Shown: piece after piece, positions 1 to 14,200 of the stretch | How positions within the stretch are numbered: the first letter of the stretch is position 1 | Layout of the letters: the number at the start of each line of letters is the position of its first letter | Source: Sarcocystis neurona | Taxonomy: Eukaryota > Apicomplexa > Conoidasida > Eucoccidiorida > Sarcocystidae | Length of the DNA stretch: 64,000 nt | Direction: 5' to 3' | NCBI GenBank assembly: GCA_000727475.1 | Contig: KL647306.1 | Span: 833,748-897,747, forward strand | Notes under the pieces: model-generated | Seen by the model: only the letters and a program-made list of their open reading frames with translations | Told to the model about the DNA's origin: nothing | Database searches by the model: none | Program-made: the position numbers and the translations under genes

Positions 1-487
1 AATTCCTGTCTTTTCGTAGACCCCGCTCTCTGGGCCCGTTTTAGTAGCGAAATACCCGTCTTTCGTGTTCCGTCCGGTGCCCGTAGTCGCCTATTGTCGC
101 CTTGAAAGCATTGAGGCCTTTCACTTCCCCTTTTAACGCGCCAGGGCCCGCCGCTGGTAGTATCTCTGAGGAAGAGGGACCACGTTTGTTAAGCGGGAGT
201 CGTCTTTGCCTCAAGTACAGCAACACAGCCGTATAGCGCGGAGACGACTCTTTTCCTCTTCACGCCCACTCTTCCAGTTGCTCAAGGCGCCATGTCAACA
301 GCACAAGGAGCCTCGCGTGTTTTACTCGGCAGCGCCTGCGCACGCCCTAAAGGCAATTTACGGCTGACGTTTTCCCGTGGATTGCAAGTTGATTCGTCTT
401 TATGAGAAGTTTTGTCTGCCGTGTTTTCTCAAAGAGGATGGTCGCCAACTGTGGCAGCTGCCTTTGCAGGCTTCCCACCACACTCAC

Positions 488-577
488 CGTTGCCCCGTAC
501 TCAGAAAACTGCGGTCCCATCCGTGTGTTCGGGGGGAAGGGGCACGACAAAAATTGCTCCACGTTCATCATGAGCAT
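488..577 (-). CDS. Possible first exon of a gene leaving the left edge
   Basis: On the minus strand an ATG (577-575) opens 30 codons, with MNVEQFLSCPFPP near the start, up to a strong donor: GCAACG followed by GTGAGT at 487. The frame also stays open past the donor to a stop at 347, so a 76-residue unspliced reading exists. If spliced, the rest would lie below position 480 and probably run off the window, divergent from the SR-protein gene. A short open stretch at 226-41 on the same strand could hold a second exon. No family recognised. Confidence 0.28.
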
Positions 578-2230
578 TTTAAAACTCCACCTTCCGTTCT
601 GCCGGAAAGTCGACCCACTTTATATTTTACGCGGCAAAGGGTCACATCATCTATCCTCTCAGCTGCATCTGTAAACGGTTCACCACGTACGCGCAGAGCA
701 GTCCCAGCACTTTTTGTACAGCTGTTCGTTTCACACATTTTTTCCGGTTTCAACTTTCTGACAGCTGGGTATCCATCGGAAGCTCCAACTTTTTTCCGGA
801 TTGGCCGTCTCCCCACGAGTCGGCGCGGCTCTTCTTAGGTCCGCCGCTGCTGCTTTCGCATGTGGACCGTAGCTTCCCGCTTCTCTCAACACCTTACTTT
901 GAAGAATCCACCTGTTGCACGTTGCGGGGCATACAGCCGTACGTCTGTATAAGCAGCTGTAGGTTTATGTGTAGAACGAATATTCGAATGGCGCACCTGT
1001 ACACGTAACCGTAGCTGTGGAGGGGACTATCTATGTGTATGAGGGCATCGCAGGTTTTCCTGGTGGTACATTCGAATTTTAGTATGCGAAAGATTGCCTC
1101 ACTGGTCTGTACGCACGTGTAGGTTGCCCAGAAGTTGTTGGTGGGACACCTCTTTCTTTTTGGGACGTTTTGTAGACACGCTGTGTCGTGCCTTCCACGC
1201 TGGTGTCCTCACCTTTATGGTGCCACTCATTGGTTCTAATGATACGGATCGCTGCGTGGTGGTTTGGTTTTCGCGGTTCCAAGCTAAAACCGCAGTTTTT
1301 CACCTTGGTTCTTTTCACTTCGTCTTTGTCTCTCGTCGCTGTTCGTACTTTTGGAGTTTTTCTTCGCCTGTGCCTCTTCTTTAGTCATTTCCCGCATTGC
1401 TCACGCAAATCACGTAAGATGCGAAAAATAAGAGATCTTCCCCATACGACAGAACAGTGGGATACCCGAGACGTACCTGCTTGAATTTGTTCTCAAAATC
1501 CGACTCGCCCGGTCAAATGTCCACTTCCTCTCTAGCGTAGTTTCGGTTGTCCTTGTCCTCGTTTCCGTCGTCCCCAACCGTGTCTCTTAGTGCCTTTCTT
1601 CTTCTGTCCGTCCTCTAGTTCTCCCTCTGTCCTCTGTCCCTGCTTCCATCTTAAGTTCTGATTCACACGCTTCTAACGCCCCATTTTTCTTTCTTTTTTG
1701 TCTGTTGTGTTGAGTACCCATCCGCATCCCCTAGTCCCTTAAGTAATATCGCTGCCTGTCTTCGTGAGACAGCCACCGATGCACCAGGAACCGCAGCTGC
1801 AGTCCTCCATCATTTTTCTTGTATCTTTTCTTCAGCTGTTCCGTCAGAGACACTGTGACAGCGATATTTACCCTCTTGTGCGCTCTGCCGTCTGCGCACG
1901 TGCATCTGCTCTGTTTGCGCTGCATCGATGGACTAAATTTATCGAGATACTGGTTGGGAGCGCGATTCGATGCGCACCCTCTCTGTTGCTACCCCTTTTC
2001 CGCCTGTGTCCTTCATCCAAGTGTGTGTAGCACCTACCTCCCCGATGTTCAAGAAATTATTTCTCTCCGCATTCTATTTCTGCGTGTCTGTCCTCCGTTT
2101 CTCTGAGTCCTTCCTCCCGGCCCCTGTCTCTGTTTTCCCGTCTAAACACCATCTCTTTTCCTGTCTCGTCTTCCTGTCCCCGGAGTTTGCGCGGTTCTTC
2201 TCCCTTCCTGTTCGTCTTCCGTTCTCTCCT
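578..2230. other. Spacer upstream of the SR-protein gene
   Basis: No gene recognised. From about 1500 the plus strand becomes strongly pyrimidine-rich (CTGTCC, CTTCTGTCC and CCTCTGTCC words) and ends in the acceptor-like CTGTGCAG at 2231-2238. This fits a promoter region followed by a 5' intron, or just the T-rich leader of the SR-protein gene. No core promoter element can be named. Confidence 0.4.
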
Positions 2231-2268
2231 CTGTGCAGAGCCACGCCTCACGTGTCTGTGTGGCCGGG

Positions 2269-5200
2269 ATGCTGGGTCTGGCACAGACAGGCGCAGGGGG
2301 AGCGGTGGGAGGAGGCGGAGGAGCCGCAGCGGCTCTGCCGGGCAGCATGTTGGGAGTTTCCTTGCTGGCCGGAGCAGCAGCAGGGACTGCGGCAGGTGCC
2401 GCTGGAGCAGCAGCTCCACCTCGAACGGGTGCGGTACTGTACAGCACGCCTAACACCGTTTACATCCGGAACCTTTCTCCGCTCGTGACCGAGCAACACA
2501 TCCGGCAGATTTTCTCTCTTTGTGGAGATATACTAAATATTGCGTTCAAAGCATACGCAAACAATCCGTCTCAGCGGTACTGCGAGCTAGAATTCAAAGA
2601 CTCAGCAGGGGTAACGGCTGCGTCGCAGCTGAACAACACGCCACTTCTTAATGTGGCCATGAGCGTCTCGGTCGTCGAGCCTCCTGGCGGGGGAACGACG
2701 ATCAGCAGCACGAGACTGACACAGACTGCAGCAGCGGCTGCACCGTCTCTCGCTGCTGCTCCTGCAGCTGCTGCTTCGCCAGCCGCCTTGCCTGCTGCTG
2801 CTTCTTCTGCTGCGGGTCTGTCTTCGAACGCTGCTGCCACCGATGCAGCGGGTCTTTCTGCCGCCGCGGCGGCTGCACCAGCCGCACTTGTGGGCGGTGT
2901 TCCGGCCGCGGCTGCTCTGCCAGGAGCGGCGCAGCCGGCGCTCGCGGCTGCCGTCGGTGGAGGCGTTGTCCCGGGCGCGACGATGCTGCAGCAGCTGCAG
3001 CAGGAGCAGCTCAAACAGCTGCAGCAGCAGCTTCTCTCGGGGAGCAGCACTGCTGCTGCTTCCCTGCTGGCGGGGACTCCTGGAGCGCTTGCTGCGCTTG
3101 GCGGCCTTGTCGGAGGCGCAGCGGCCTTCGGGGCTATGCCTCTCAATAGCCAACTTAGCGTCGTGGAAATTGCGATGCAGAATCACATGAGCAACTTGCA
3201 GGTAATCGTTGACTCTTCCCTGAGTTGCCTTGCGACTCTGATGGGCGCTGCTGGTCCGGCTTTTTCTTCTACAGGCCGCCACGTGCTGCGCCCCCTGCTC
3301 GCGCTGCGCGTCCTCTGTCGCCCTGTTGCTGTTCTTCTGTCCCCCTGCCTACTCGGCGCCGTCTTCTCTCCTCCAGCTGCTGTTGCTGCGGTCCTACTGT
3401 CTCGGTCGTGGCTTCCCTCTGCTGCTGTTTCTCCGCCTGCTGCAACAGCGCTGCCGCCGCGATTAGCGTGGGTGTGGTCCTGCTGATCTGCGACGTGCGG
3501 GTGTTTCTGTAGGGGGACGCTTGTGGGCTGTTGGTAGAACTCTCGTGTGCTGCTGCTGTGGTGTGCTGCTGCTGCGTCTGCGTGCGATGTCTCTGCTGGG
3601 AGGTGCGCGGTGCTGCTGCTGCTTCTTCTGCTAAGTTCTCGTGCGCTGCAGCAGCTGCATACGTCGGGGAAAAAGAGGGACGCCGAAGGGAGCCAAAAAG
3701 AGTCGTGGGAAATTTCTTGCAGGAGGAGAGAGCCTTGTGTTGCTGCAGCATTCACGCCTGCGTCTGCGTCTCGTTTTTGCTGCTGCCGTGCTGCTTCTGA
3801 TGCTGCTGTTTTCCTGCCGCAGGCGGTGCAAGCCGCAGCTTTGCAAGCGAAGATTTTGGCGGAAAAGAAGAAGACCGAGCTCGGCCTGGGCGTGACTCTT
3901 GGCCCTGCGGCTCCCGGAGGCCTGCTGCCGCCTGCCGCTTCACTCGTAACGGGCTGCGGCTACAAGCAGACGGAGCTGCAGCAGCTTGCCAAGACGCTCT
4001 TCGTCGAAGGCTTCCCCGAAACGGTACACTTGTCCATCTTGAGCACGTTTCTTTGATGCGTCACTTTCTGTATATACTACACCCATGCATGCAGAAGTAT
4101 ATATGTGCTTCCTTGAAAAGTCTTCATGTCTCTAAGTATTTCAAGGATAAACGTGTGTCTCTCCCTTTTCTTGAAACTTTGTACACACATATATGTGTAC
4201 TGCAGCGCTGTGTCCACTTCCTGCACCTGGGACGTGCCACGTATGTACATATGCCTTCCAAGTAAAGTTCTCATACATACATATATATATATGTATGGGT
4301 ATAAACAACGTCACGATCTATTGTCTGTCTATAGACGTGTGTGTAGTATAGCGGTGTGTGTACTTTCCTGTACGTGGGACGTTCGTCCGGCGCAGACGTT
4401 GTTGTAGACATACATACACATGCCTGTGAAGCGTGTATATTCCCCCCCAGGCCCGTCGGTGTATGCATGGGGAAGTGTTCGAGCGTGAAGGAGAGTAGAG
4501 GGGACATTATGGAGGCGTGGCTTCTTCTCAGCTGCGGCGGTCGTACATACGGCCAGCCGGTTAAATGACGGGGAAGTCGCCGAAGAGAGAGGAAGGGGGG
4601 CGTGCGTGTCCCACGGTGCCTGCGTGCGTGCCCGCTGCTATGGTGGTGCTGCTGCTGCTGCTGCCCTGCTGCGGTGCGTCTGGGGTGGCCCCTTGCTGCA
4701 GTACGAAGAAGAGGAAGTGCGGCTGCTGCTGAAGGACTTCGGGAAAATCGCTGACCTGCGCATGGGACTGCACCCGGCCAAGAAAACCAAGTAACTTTCT
4801 TCTCCCGCTGAAGATGCGTGTCTACGCCTAGAGGTGTTCTCATATGCAGGGACGTCCTTGCGTCGACGCCCGTCTGCAAATTTTTGGTCTACCAGTCTCT
4901 CTCTCTCTCGCTTCTGTCCCCCGCATGCGCGCGCGCACACAAATTTTTCCGTCAGTATATGAATGTGCATCTGTACATCCATTTATATGTTGGTGTACAT
5001 GTACTACACATGTTGGGCAAGTCGATCTACATTTATATTCACAGAGACATGCTCATCAACGGCGGCATCTTTCTCTATGTATCCATTTGTGTGTGTGTGT
5101 GTGTGTGGTTCGTATCTGTCTCTCTCTGTTTCCTTTGTATATGTCTACATATGTGTGTGTGCGTAGGGAAGCGTCGACAGCCGTCTTTATGTGTAGACGG

Positions 5201-8200
5201 AGTAGTGGATCGCTGCAGATGTTTTCTGTCGTGGTGGAAGATGAAAGATATGTATACGTGTGTGCGTGTGTGTATGACATACACGCATATTTACGGGGAA
5301 ACCGTACTCGAGTATAACACACAGACACGAGGCCTGCGCTCCTTCTGCTGCTGCTGCTGCTGCGACGAAAAGAAGCACTGCCGCGCTACTGCGAGAGACT
5401 TGTGTGTGTGGCCGCAACAGGTACGCCCTGGTGGAGTTCGAAACCGCGGAGGAAGCAACAGCGGTGAAGAGCATGGACGGCAAGCCCATCGGCGACATCA
5501 GTCTCACGTACGTGCTGCTGCCCTCTCTCCATCTCCGTGTCTCCCCGTGTCTCCGTCCCGGTGTCTACTCCTCGATTCTCTCCGTCGCTCTCCCTCGCCC
5601 GTCCGCATTCTCTTCTCTCGCTGTTTCTTCGCGCGCCGTCTCCGTCTCCGTCTCTCTCTGTCTCGTCTCTCTGTCTTCTTCTCATCTCGTCGATTCTCAT
5701 CTTCTTCTTCTTCTCTCTTCTTCTTCTCTCTTCTCTTTTCTCTTCGTCTGTCTTCTTCTCTCATTCATGCTCATCTTCTCTTCTTCTCCTCTCTTCCCTT
5801 CTCATCTTCTCTTCTCTCTGTCATCTTCTTCTTTCCTTCATTCTCGGCCTCTCTTCTTCTCTCCTCTCTTCGTCTCCTTCTCCTCTCTTCCGTTCTTTTC
5901 GTCTCTTCTCTCCTCCTCTCTTCTCCTCTCTTTCATGCTGTTCTTCTCTCCTCTCTGTCCGTCTTCTTCTTCTTCTCTCCGTCTTCTTCTCTCTTTTTTC
6001 TCTCGTCTCTTCTTTCGTGCTCTCCTCTCTTCTCTCCCACTCTCCCTCTCCTCTCATTTCTCTCATCTCTCTCTGTCTTCTCCTCTCTTTCGTTCTTCTC
6101 TTCTCTTCTCTCTCTCTTCTCCTCTCCGCTCGTCCATTCTCTTCCTCTCTTCTCCTCTCTTCTCCTCCTCTCTTCTCTCTCTCTCTCTGCCTCTCTTCTC
6201 TTCTTCGCTTCTCTTCTCTCTTCCGTTCTCTTCCTCTCTTCTCTCACCCTCTACTCTCGTCCATTCTCTTCGTCTCTTTTCTTCTTCTTCTCTCTCCCAT
6301 TCTCTCCCTCTCTTCTCTTCTTCTCCTCTCTTTCATGCTCTTCTCCTCTTTTCTTCCTCTCTTCTCTTCTCTTTCATTCCCATCCTCTCTTCTGTCCCTC
6401 TACTCTCGTCCATTCTCTTCCTCACTTCTCTCCCTCTCTTCTCTCTCTTTCACTCTCTCTGCCCACGTAGGAGTTATTATCTGCATGCCTCGCGCGGTCT
6501 CGTGGCCCCGCGGTCGGTCGGCGCAGATGACCGGGAAAAAAGTCCGCCTCTACAGGCCTGCTGCTGCTGTTACAACGAGTCCTTCGCACGTCCGCCTGAC
6601 CCACTCCACAAATGCCTCAAACAGACACTTGCAAGCACCTGCTGCATATATCTATATGAACATGCCTCACGTATGCATATATGCACACACATATATACAT
6701 ATATATATGTATAAATACACCTTACGCGTGTATGTGTTGACATTCGTGTGTATACATGCACATATATATATACACGTAAAAACCGTATACGCACGTACAT
6801 GCCTACACATGTGTGTGTATATATGGATACGTGAATATACCTCATGTGCGCATTTGCATTCATATATATACATGTGAAGAAGCCTTGCGCATGTATATGG
6901 GTACATATGTATGTATGTATGTGTGAAATACGTTAGTGTGTATATGCGCGCCTCTCTCTGTGCCGCTGGTGAATAGGGAGAGAGAATCTGTCTATATGAA
7001 TCAAGATGCTGCGACATACATATTTGTGTGTGTATGAGAGGTGTGTTTGTCTGTGTGTCCGGCGTAGTGCGTGGGGGGGCTGCATGCGTCCTTCTTGCCC
7101 CGCAAAAACGTGAGTGGGAAGATTCGGGGACGTGGAGTGGCGGTACCTGCACAGTGCGGTGCGTTGTCTTGTGGAAGGAGAACTGCAGCCCTTTTCACTT
7201 GTGCGTGGAGGTGCTCTCCCCCTCCCACGGAGTCCCATGGGAAGTCCGGAGATAACACTGCAAGATGTAGTACAGACCACATGCATACTAAGGTATCATC
7301 ATATACACGTGTAGGCATATACATACCTCACGTTTCTTCGTACATACGTAAGTGCATAGGCGCACGTGAGGTATATATATATATGAATACACACGTATAT
7401 GGGCGTGTCCGCGCGTGAGGTATGTACATATATATATGTATATATAAATACACACGTGTATGGACATATGCGCACCTGAGATATGTATACATATCCATAT
7501 AAATACATGTGCAGGCATACGCACACGTGAGGTGTATATATACATATATGTATGTATGTACGTGTACACACACATGTAGGCATAGACGCACGTGAGGTAT
7601 ATATATATATATATATGCACGTATGCGTTGGCCGTTCGTGCGGCCCGGGAGTGTGTAGATAATAACGTCGGTATGTAGTATGGGCGGTACGCTTGGCAGA
7701 AGCGGCAGGGGGTGTGTCTTTTTGTGGCCGTGTTCCGCCCACACGTGACGAGTCACCCCGCCTGTTTTTCCCCCTCCTCACCTCTTCCTCCCTTTCTTTG
7801 CCCTTTTCCTCTGTCCCTCCGAGCGGCCGCTGGGTGGGTGTCTCTGTTGTGCGCGTCTTGCGAAGAACAAGAAGGGACGTATCTCCTTTTCGCTTGAAGA
7901 GTGGATGGACTAATACGTGTGTCCATATATGGGTGTGTTTATGTGTCTTCCTTTGGATGTTCAGCGTGAAGAATTCTCAGTCCGTTGTAACTTTTCGTGA
8001 CCCAGATGGCGTGCTCTTCGACGTCCCTGCGCCGCCGATTCTCTCGGTGTTGAAGCAGCAGCAGCCGCAGGAAGTGCAGCAGCAGGAGCTGAGGCAGAAG
8101 CTGAAGGAGGCAGATCAAGTCAAGAAGGACTTGGAGCGTCGTGTGCTGCGTCCAGCTTCGTCTTCTTCCGCTTCTTCGTCTTCCTCCTCGTCCTCCTCTT

Positions 8201-11200
8201 CTTCCTCGTCCTCGTCATCGGCGGCAGCGTCGTCGGGAGGGCGCGGCAGCAGCAGCAGCAGCGGGACTCGCCGGCGACGCAGCAGCAGCAGCAGCAGAAG
8301 TCGGAGTCGCTACGCCTCGAAGGAGCGGCACAGCAGCACACGACGCAGCAGCAAAACGCGGACCGAGTCTCGTAGGTCTGGTGAGTCCTGTCTCTTGTGG
8401 CTGCCTCTGCTGCACTTCTACTTCCTCCTGCTGCCGCATGCGTCTTCGAAGAGCACTGCCTTGAGGAGACAGAAGTTGAAGCGAAGACACGAGAGAAAGA
8501 GGGGAAGAGGAAAAGCAGAAGATGACACTAATGCGTGCTTCTTTACTTTCTGTAGACATCTAGAACATATATATATGTGTGTGTTTATGTGTATTACGTG
8601 TATGTGCGTATTTGTCCCCTGGTGTATGCATATGTCAATACCACGTGTGAAGGCCGCGCGGCCTGGGCACTTGTAACGCTCTTGGAAAGACGCCTTTTTT
8701 TTAAGTGGGCGCCCTGTCGCCCCGTCGAAGTGCTCCGCAGGCGCCGCCGCTCTCGACGTTGTGTGTGCTCCACGCATATGTGCGTACACAAGTGCGAGCT
8801 TCCACGCGTCCGTAGAGAGACAGAGGGAGATACAGAGATAGAGAGAGGCAGAAACAAAGATAAAGACTGGTGCACCACATACAAGTGGAGATGTCCATAA
8901 CTCTTGGAAGAGGAAGCGTGAGCACGTACGTACGCGTACATATATGTATACGTGTGTATAAGAATGAGCAGTGCGAGGAAGCGTCTACACGTACGTGGAC
9001 ATATATGTGTTCGATTCATCTGTGTGCGAGGAAGCGTTCAAATTTACGTGGATGCGCGCAAATATACATATATATGAGTGTTGTATTCATGTTCGTGCCT
9101 GGGTGTATTTGGCCCGGATGAAGACATGCTGCTTCTGTGTCCTGGGCACTTGTACGCATCTCTACGTCTCCTGTATATATGGCTAGAATGCCCCGCATAT
9201 GTATATCTATATGCATGCGGTGCTCCGTGTGTGCACGTATACTGATCTCCTCCACACTTTCCTACACGTCATTCCCTGGACAGAGAGAGAGGGAGGGTCG
9301 GTACATGTAAGCGCATGCAAGTGTCACACACGTAGTTTTACATATTTGTACATTTTTTTCAGAACGTACATATGTGCATATATATGCATGCAGAGAGGTC
9401 CTTTCTATATACATGTGTGACTATACGTAAGAAGCCTTACATACGTACGTATAGAGATACATACACACGTGTGAGTAGACGTAAGTTTCTCTCACACACA
9501 CATACATGTTCTATGTATGTATCTTCGTATCCACGTAGGTAGATACTCAGTCTGCATGTGTGTGTCGGGGGAGAAATGAGGGACGTATTTGTAGCTGATG
9601 TGGCCGGATAAATATACGTGTGTAGCCCAGATCGTCTGTGTCTTCGAGGAACCCTGTGCAGCAGCAGCAGCAGCTGGCACGAGCCAACGCGTGCGCGCGA
9701 GCACGTTGTCGTGTTGTAAATCTCCCCTTCTCTCTTTGTGTGGGGTACACCGTCCACGACCATACGCGGCACACACATGGATATATACTCCGTCCATGCA
9801 ACGGCCAGTCCCTGCGTTCACGGCTTGCTGCTGCATCCCCGGGTGCGTCTCTCTTCTTCTTCGTTTCCCTTTTCGCACAAGTGGACCTTCCTTTGTGTGA
9901 AGAACTCCCATTCTCCTTCCCGGCCTCTTCTTTGCATGCGTGTGTATGGCTCTATCTGCTTTCACGCATATACATACATATATATGTATGTGTGTTGGCG
10001 CTGGGGGCGGCTCACCCACGCACGCAGGTGAGGACGCGGTGCGGAGAATTTTCCGCTCCTTGGCTCGAGGAACCCGCGTCCTTTTCCTGTTGCGACTGGG
10101 CGTCTGTGCTGGTGCTGCTGCACTCTTGCAGCGACTCCACCACATACTTCGTGTTCATATATGCGTAGAAGTCCTGGAACGAAGACGTGATTATATAGCC
10201 CTCTCAGGTGCATTCGCCTGTATGTCTGTCTGCATATTCCTGTAGAATGATGCCCTCTTTTTGTCGTGTTGGGACGTGCCGCACCGCTCCGTGTAGGTGT
10301 ATATTACGTGTATATCCATGTATAGCCGTGTGTGGGTGTATGTACACTGCAGCTGCTGTGGATCACTCAGTGTGAGGGTGTGTGGACACTGCAGCTGCTA
10401 TGCATCAGTCAGTGTGACGGTGTATGTACACTGCAGCTGCCACGTATCACGCCATGTCAGGGTGTGTGTACACTGCAGCTGTTATGTATCAGTCAGTGTG
10501 ACGGTGTATGGACACTGCAGCTGCTACGTATCAGTCAATGTGACGGTGTATGTACACTGCATCTGCTGTTACTGCGTCGCTCTACACGCACAGTCGACAG
10601 GCGCGCAGGTTTACCCTCTCCCTGCGGATGTGTAGCCACCTCAAGCTGCTGCTTGTCTGACACGGGTTTAAATGAAGAAACGCATGCAGCAGCAACAGCG
10701 GCGTGCGTCGCATGCGCGTCTGTGCTGCTTCTGCTGCTCCGGCTGCTCCACGTTGGCCCTGTGTTGGTTCTCCGGCAGGCGTAGATGTCTGCTATCATTT
10801 GTGTGTGCATGTGTCTCCAGCCTGCGAGGACGCACGTCTCGCCTTCACCCACGCACACCGTCACAACACAACCAGGCAAACCCACGCGTGTTATATATAA
10901 CAGTCGACAGCTGCTGCTGCCGTTGCACACGTGTAGACAGCAATGCGGGCTGTTGCTGCTGCGAGACTCTCTGGTGCTGTCGTGGCTTTCTCCTCACATT
11001 TGTAGCAACGCGTCTCTCCCCCTCATCTATCTCTCCGCCCGTTCAATCATATAGATATGTGTGTATGTGTCTATATCTATCTATCTGTCTCCCTCTCTTT
11101 ATATGGACGTACTTACGCGTATATGCATCTGCGGAGGGAGTCCTCAGAACATATCGGTGTATATACACCAACGGTTACGGTCTTTCGACTGTAGCTACAC

Positions 11201-14200
11201 TTGCATAGGGAGAGTGAGATCGCTGTCCACACAAACCTATATATATATATGTAGATAGAGATACGTGGGTCGTATATAGACGTATATATGTGTACATGCA
11301 TATTGACGGAGAAATAGGTCAGTCGCGCTGTCCAGGAAGGGGAGGATACGTGTTGTGAGACACGCAGGAATGCCGACTTTCGCGTGTATGTGTGTGTGTA
11401 TGTACACCGCACGTAGATAGAGGACGTCGATGTGGATCTGTAGATAGGCGTATATATATGACGGCCGTAAATATGAAAGTGCATACCTTGCGGTATATAG
11501 CTGTGGACTGGTAGTCAACACACGCGCCACTCGTACGTCGATAGAAATGGTCGCTCTTCTCCTCCTCCTCTGTTCCTCGATATATCTGCGTGGAAGTCGG
11601 TTTGTCTGATGCGTACGTATCTGTGTGTGAACGTGCCAGTAATAATAAGAGTCAGCCCTTGGGGTTTTCTTTTTGATTAGACGTATCCGCGCGCGCGCGC
11701 GGAAGTTGCCTTGTGTGTGTATGTGTGTCGTGTGAAGACGCGGTGTGATTGATGGTAGAAAGCAGGCAAGCAGTCGTGTTCTGTCTGCTGCTGTGACTGT
11801 GGATTTGCTGCTGCTGCTTGGTTGTATTGCAGGTTCTCCTCGCGGCAGTCTATAACAAGTGGGAAGTCCTTTCTTCTTCTTCCTCTTCCTCGTCTTCCTC
11901 TTCCTCATATTCTTCTTCTTCTCGTCGTCTTCGTCCTCCCCGCGTCTTTCTTCGCTCTCGATCTGTCGTCTATGCGTGCACGTCATCATATACGTCTGCT
12001 GCTGTTGCGCGTATATGTCTGTCCAGACGCGTGCTGCATCGCTGATGAAAATGTACGCGGCTGCTGCGACTCTCTCTCTCTCTCCGCTGATGCATGCGAC
12101 CTGCTGCAGGTCCTTCCCACAGCAGCAGCAGTAACAGGCGGCGGCTCTCTCCCCTTCCTCCGCTTAGAAACAGCAGCAGCAACATCGGCAGCGCGAGAGG
12201 CCGCCACCGCCGCAGCAGCAGCAGGAGCGAGCACGGCAGCAGCAGCAGTCGCAGCCGAAGCTACAGCGGTCCCCGCGGCTCCGACGCGGGCAGAACAGCA
12301 GCAGCAGCAGCCGAGCCGCGGCGTGCAGCAGGGCTTCCTGCCCGCGCCGGCGACACGAGCAGCAGTCGAAGCAAAAGGCCAGACCGCAGCAACAGCGGCA
12401 CGAGGTTAGACAGTGGTAGAAGCACCAGCAGCAGCCGTAGAGTCAGGAGTCCTCCCCAGCCTTCTTCTTCTTCTTTAGCAGCGGGCAAAGCAGCGGAGCC
12501 AGGTGCAACAAGGCAGTCTGCAGCAGGAGGCGGAACAAGAGGGGGAGGCGGGAACCGAGGTTCCACAGCAGTTTCAAGTCGAGAGCTGCGCACAGCGTCG
12601 CGTTCGTTGTCGCCGGCTCGTCGAGCCAGAAGTGGAAGGAGCAGCAGCAGCAGCAGCGCCACCAGCAACGGGAGCAGTAGCACAAGCAGCTACGACCGCG
12701 GCAGTAGCAGCAGCAGGGGCTACAAAACGTATAGTTCTCCGCATGCTGCGCGGGAAGCAGAAGAGGAAAGACGTGCAACAACAACAGGAGGAGGAAAGGG
12801 ACGGGACGGAGGCGCATCACCGGAAAGGGACGAGAAGATGGGCGGGTTGGCTTCTTTTGCTGCTGCTGCTGCTTCTGTTAGGAAAGAAAGTAGCAGCGTG
12901 GCCGGAACCAGCAGCTGCAGCAGAAGAAGTAGAAGTCCTGGCGAACGAAGCGCGCGCAATCGCAGCAGCGTCTCTCCTGCGCCTGCTGCTGCTGCTGCCG
13001 GTGTTCGTGCTGCTGACGTTGTCGTAGCCGCGTCGGCTCGAACAAAAGCTGCTCCTGGTGCTCCTGACCCACTTGCTAGAAAAACAGGAGAAAGCGAAGG
13101 ACACGCAGGAGAACCGTCGACTGCAGGAGCAGCAGCAGAGCGGAGAAGGACGCGAAGACGAGGCGACAGCAGCCGGAGCAGCAGCAGGAGCAGCAGCCAG
13201 AGCGGGAAGAGGAGGAGCAGCAGCAGAAGGCCTGGGTATAGTTCAGACGGAAGAAGAGTGACGCGTGATGTAGAGGACAGCCGCATACGACATCGCAGCA
13301 TCAGCCGATCGCCGGCGTCTCCGTCGTCTAAAGCAGCGACAAAGACGAGGGCCGTCGCAGGGGCACCGATGCAGCCGCAGCGAGAACGTTGGGCCACGGC
13401 GAGCGGCAGTAGCAGCAGCGACGCAGCTGAGCAGAGCGGACGACGTGAGCAGGAGCAGCCGCAGCAAAAACAGCAGCAGCAGGAGAGCGGCTGTGGGGCA
13501 GGTAAAACGGAGACGCCGCGGGAAGCGGGGTTGTCGATTTTGAGAGCGGCGAAGGATTCAGCAGCAACGTCAGCAGCAGCAGCCGAACGGGCAGCGACAG
13601 CAGTAAGGGAACGATCACCAGCAGCAGAAGCGGCCGAGAAAGACGCTGCAGGAGTAGGAAGCCGCTTTGCGGGTGGAGACGGGAGAGCAGAGTCCGTCGA
13701 AAGAGCCGTCGAGGAAGACGCAAAGCCTTCCGCTGCTGCTGCTGCTGAAGTGCGGACGCCAGGACGACCCAGCGCGAGTGTCACTGCTGCTGCAGCAGAC
13801 GCAGCAGCACAAGCGAAAACGCCAGCAACAGCTTCTTTCTTCGAGCCGTGCACACCGTGCGCGCAGCCACGACAGTCGGCAGGAGCGCAACAGCAGGAGA
13901 ATAAGGAAAGAGAGGAAAACAGACACCAGGGGATCAAGCCGGCAGAAGAACAGTCGCGAGAGACAGCCGGTGGGGCCGGAGAGTCTCGTTCAGAGAGAAG
14001 TGCAGGAGGCGTTGCCGGGGTGGTTGCCGCCGCGCCAGCAGCTGCTGCTGTTGCTGCTGCGCGAGCGGGCGCTAGTGCTGCTGAAAGGAGGCAGCAAGAA
14101 GACTCTGTGGATAGAGAGGGACGTACGTCCAGAGGAGCATGCGTGTGGCAGGAGCAGCAGCAAGAACAGGAGGATGTAGGAGCGGCCGCAGCAGGAAGGG

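Noticed and set aside
4818..6877. Plus-strand frames of 436-550 codons rich in Leu, Ser and Phe
   Set aside because: They come from the C/T tract in intron 4, show no domain and cross a conserved RRM2 exon in the wrong frame.
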